Both the position numbers and the translations under genes were made by a program. A stretch of DNA of 15,057 nucleotides. It comes from an uncultured Blautia sp. (GTDB lineage Bacteria; Bacillota_A; Clostridia; Lachnospirales; Lachnospiraceae). The notes beneath the pieces are model-generated. The model did no database searches, was not told where the DNA came from, and saw only the letters and a list, made by a program, of their open reading frames with translations. This document shows positions 13,227 to 15,057 of this stretch, in pieces (the first letter of the stretch is position 1; every line of letters starts with the position of its first letter). The DNA is taken from NCBI GenBank assembly GCA_905209435.1, contig CAJLTE010000077.1, positions 1 to 15,057 on the forward strand, read 5' to 3'.

Positions 13227-14898
13227 AACATACTATGTCTGTAAATATACCCCGGTCGAGCTTCTGGAATCTCTTGGCGGGGAATGTGAGAATTTTAACC
13301 ATATGCCGGATGGCTTTGACCTTGCAGATCAGGTTTCTCATCCGAATATCTGTGGCTTTGGAAAAACGCTTCTGGAAGGAGTTATGGAGGGAAAGATCAG
13401 GGAGCTTGTTCTGGTAAGCTGCTGCGATACGATCCGAAGTGTATATGATATTCTTCTGGAGAGCGGTAAGCTGGATTTCCTGTATATTCTGGATGTGCTT
13501 CACTGTGACAGTGCCTGCAGCAGGGAGCGAATGGCAGTACAGTTGAAAGGGCTGGCAAAAGCTTATGCGAAGTATAAAGGTACAGAATTTAATACAGATA
13601 AATTCAGAGCTGCCTTTCATGCCCCTGAGAAAATTACAAAGCCTCATATTGCAGTGCTCGGAGCGAGAATGGGACAGGAATTATTTGAAATGACCAGTAA
13701 GGCTATGCCTCTTCCTGTAGAGAATGATACCTGTGTACATAACCGCTCTGTAGGAAATGTGCTTCCACCGGAGAATGCTTCCTTTGATGAACTGATGGAT
13801 TGGTATGCAGGGGAAATTCTGGGACAGATTCCATGTATGCGTATGATGGACCCGACAGGCCGTAAGAAACTTTATAATGATCCGTCTGCTGCGGGAATTA
13901 TTTATCATACAGTGAAGTTCTGCGATTTCTATAGTTTTGAATATGCGGATATTAAGAATCATACAGATGTACCGCTTTTAAAAATCGAATCAGATTATAC
14001 CATTCAGAGCAGCGGTCAGCTTCTTACCAGGTTGGAGGCTTTTGCAGAGAGTATTCAGCCTGAGAAACTGGAGCAGACCATAGAGGTCGACACAAAAGGA
14101 GAGAGAAAAATGGGAAAAGGTTATTTTGCAGGAATTGACAGTGGTTCTACAAGTACAGATGTGGTAATTCTGAATAAAGAACAGGAAATTGTTACCAGTA
14201 TTATCCTGCCTACAGGTGCTGGTGCTGCTATTGGTGCAGACCGTGCGCTGGCAGAGGCGCTGAAACAGGCCAATCTGCAGAGAGAAGACATTGATGCGCT
14301 GGTTACCACCGGATATGGACGTACTGCTATTAAGAATGGTGATAAGAGTATCACAGAGATCACCTGTCATGCCAGAGGTGCTCATTTCCTGAATCCGGAA
14401 GTGCGGACAGTTATTGATATCGGCGGTCAGGACAGTAAGGTGATCCGCTTGGATGAGAATGGTGCAGTTGCAAACTTTGTTATGAATGACAAATGTGCGG
14501 CAGGAACCGGACGTTTCCTGGAAATGATGGCACGTACAATGGAAATGAGCCTGGATCAGATGAGTGAGTGTGGTCTGGAATTTAAAGAAGATATTACAAT
14601 TTCCAGTATGTGTACGGTATTTGCGGAATCAGAGGTTGTATCCCTGATCGCACAGAACAAAGCGACAGATGACATTGTTCATGGATTGAATAAAGCGGTT
14701 GCTGTAAAGACTGCAGCTCTTACCAGACGTGTAGGCGGAGAAGAAAAGTTTATGATGACCGGCGGTGTTTCCAAGAACAAGGGGCTGGTAAAGACACTGG
14801 AAGAAAAACTTGGCACAAAACTGGTGATCAGTGATAAAGCGCAGCTTTGCGGTGCACTTGGTGCTGCGCTGTTTGCAGCTGATATGATAAATGCGTAA
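13219..14898 (+). CDS. Fusion of a 2-hydroxyacyl-CoA dehydratase-type subunit with the HgdC-type activator ATPase
   Basis: A 559-residue two-part protein. Residues 1-280 are a short dehydratase-type subunit: YTPVELLESLGGE (10-22), Cys45 (NICGFGK), Cys68/69 (SCCD), Cys172, Cys235 (VKFCDFY), and IESDYTIQSSGQLLTRLEAF (256-275). After a polar linker (281-297), residues 298-559 are a complete activator of the ASKHA/BcrAD-BadFG family. It has phosphate loop GIDSGSTSTD, second loop DIGGQDSKVI, cluster cysteine Cys426 in NDKCAAGTGRFLE, second cluster cysteine Cys465 in SSMCTVFAESEV, and adenosine motif MTGGVSKNKG. Activators use ATP hydrolysis to push a low-potential electron into the dehydratase or reductase cluster. 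Normally they are separate proteins of about 260 residues that bridge a [4Fe-4S] cluster as homodimers. Start: ATG 13219 with GGGAGG (13205-13210); it overlaps the upstream gene. The fusion contains an internal start signal at the joint. Confidence 0.85.
   Translation: MNKTYYVCKYTPVELLESLGGECENFNHMPDGFDLADQVSHPNICGFGKTLLEGVMEGKIRELVLVSCCDTIRSVYDILLESGKLDFLYILDVLHCDSACSRERMAVQLKGLAKAYAKYKGTEFNTDKFRAAFHAPEKITKPHIAVLGARMGQELFEMTSKAMPLPVENDTCVHNRSVGNVLPPENASFDELMDWYAGEILGQIPCMRMMDPTGRKKLYNDPSAAGIIYHTVKFCDFYSFEYADIKNHTDVPLLKIESDYTIQSSGQLLTRLEAFAESIQPEKLEQTIEVDTKGERKMGKGYFAGIDSGSTSTDVVILNKEQEIVTSIILPTGAGAAIGADRALAEALKQANLQREDIDALVTTGYGRTAIKNGDKSITEITCHARGAHFLNPEVRTVIDIGGQDSKVIRLDENGAVANFVMNDKCAAGTGRFLEMMARTMEMSLDQMSECGLEFKEDITISSMCTVFAESEVVSLIAQNKATDDIVHGLNKAVAVKTAALTRRVGGEEKFMMTGGVSKNKGLVKTLEEKLGTKLVISDKAQLCGALGAALFAADMINA
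14095..14112 (+). promoter_or_regulatory. Internal ribosome binding site and start for a free activator
   Basis: AAAAGGAGAG (14095-14104) lies 8 bases ahead of an in-frame ATG at 14110, exactly where the activator domain begins (MGKGYFAGIDSGSTSTD). Translation from here would yield a 262-residue protein, the normal length of a stand-alone HgdC/FldI-type activator. Confidence 0.6.
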
Positions 14899-14979
14899 AT
14901 AATTTTAATTTAGTCTGATATTTACCGGCACGGGTTAGAAAGATAAGATGATATCCGCTTGACTATAAAGTATTCATAA

Positions 14980-15017
14980 ATGGAATGAAAAAAATTTCCA
15001 TATTTTATACTTTTTTT
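14980..15017 (+). terminator. Possible terminator of the dehydratase-like operon
   Basis: ATGGAA (14980-14985) with TTCCAT (14996-15001), followed by a T-rich run that includes seven T residues at 15011-15017. A second AT-only hairpin, TTTTATA (15003-15009) with TATAAAA (15017-15023), overlaps the run. Weak stems; no other terminator is seen after 14898. The last 34 bases contain TTGACG near 15038, perhaps the start of the next promoter. Confidence 0.4.
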
Positions 15018-15057
15018 ATAAAAGTTTAATTTTCTATTGACGAGTTCAAAATTAAGA

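Noticed and set aside
12931..13647. 238-codon minus-strand frame across the junction of the two dehydratase-like genes
   Set aside because: Shadow frame opposite two conserved genes; its composition is unlike a real protein and it has no domain.

Overview
The window looks like a chromosomal segment from a gut-type Clostridia, most likely a Lachnospiraceae member (Blautia/Dorea/Ruminococcus-like). This rests on moderately AT-rich DNA, strong AGGAGG-type ribosome binding sites, TTGACA/TATAAT-type promoters, U-tailed intrinsic terminators, and gene types typical of anaerobic Firmicutes: a CmpB-type membrane protein, a LarE sulfur transferase, a 2-hydroxyacyl-CoA-dehydratase-like system and a heterodimeric ABC exporter. 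The genus is inferred, not proven.

Left part (1-2374): the 3' end of tsf (elongation factor Ts) with its terminator comes first. A mostly non-coding, decayed stretch follows. It holds a short ORF with no credible start, a promoter plus structured RNA plus terminator unit of about 85 nt (candidate small RNA), a long imperfect hairpin, and an N-terminal stub of an AraC-family regulator. A divergent shikimate-dehydrogenase-family gene lies on the minus strand with a palindromic operator-like site at its promoter. Upstream of it is a 164-bp near-symmetric palindromic element that looks like a MITE.

Middle part (2375-7862, plus strand): a membrane protein made of two tandem CmpB-type repeats, a hybrid histidine kinase remnant that has lost its sensor and phospho-acceptor histidine but keeps an intact ATPase and receiver, an orphan larE, and a three-domain Xaa-Pro aminopeptidase (pepP). 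A strong bidirectional terminator separates pepP from the convergent ABC operon.

Right part (7921-15057): a two-gene minus-strand operon encodes a heterodimeric ABC exporter (LmrCD/TM287-288 type, with complementary degenerate and canonical ATP sites). Its 5' leader carries a structured repeat with a perfect 21-bp inverted repeat, bracketed by 9-bp direct repeats. Divergent from it is a two-gene operon of the 2-hydroxyacyl-CoA dehydratase / double-cubane-protein superfamily. Gene A is a dehydratase-type subunit. Gene B is a fusion of a second, shorter dehydratase-type subunit with the ATP-dependent activator (HgdC-type). A strong internal Shine-Dalgarno and ATG sit exactly at the fusion joint, so one gene may make both the fused protein and a free activator. 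No CoA-transferase or hydroxyacid dehydrogenase is nearby, so the substrate cannot be named. I consider this fused activator system the most interesting item in the window.
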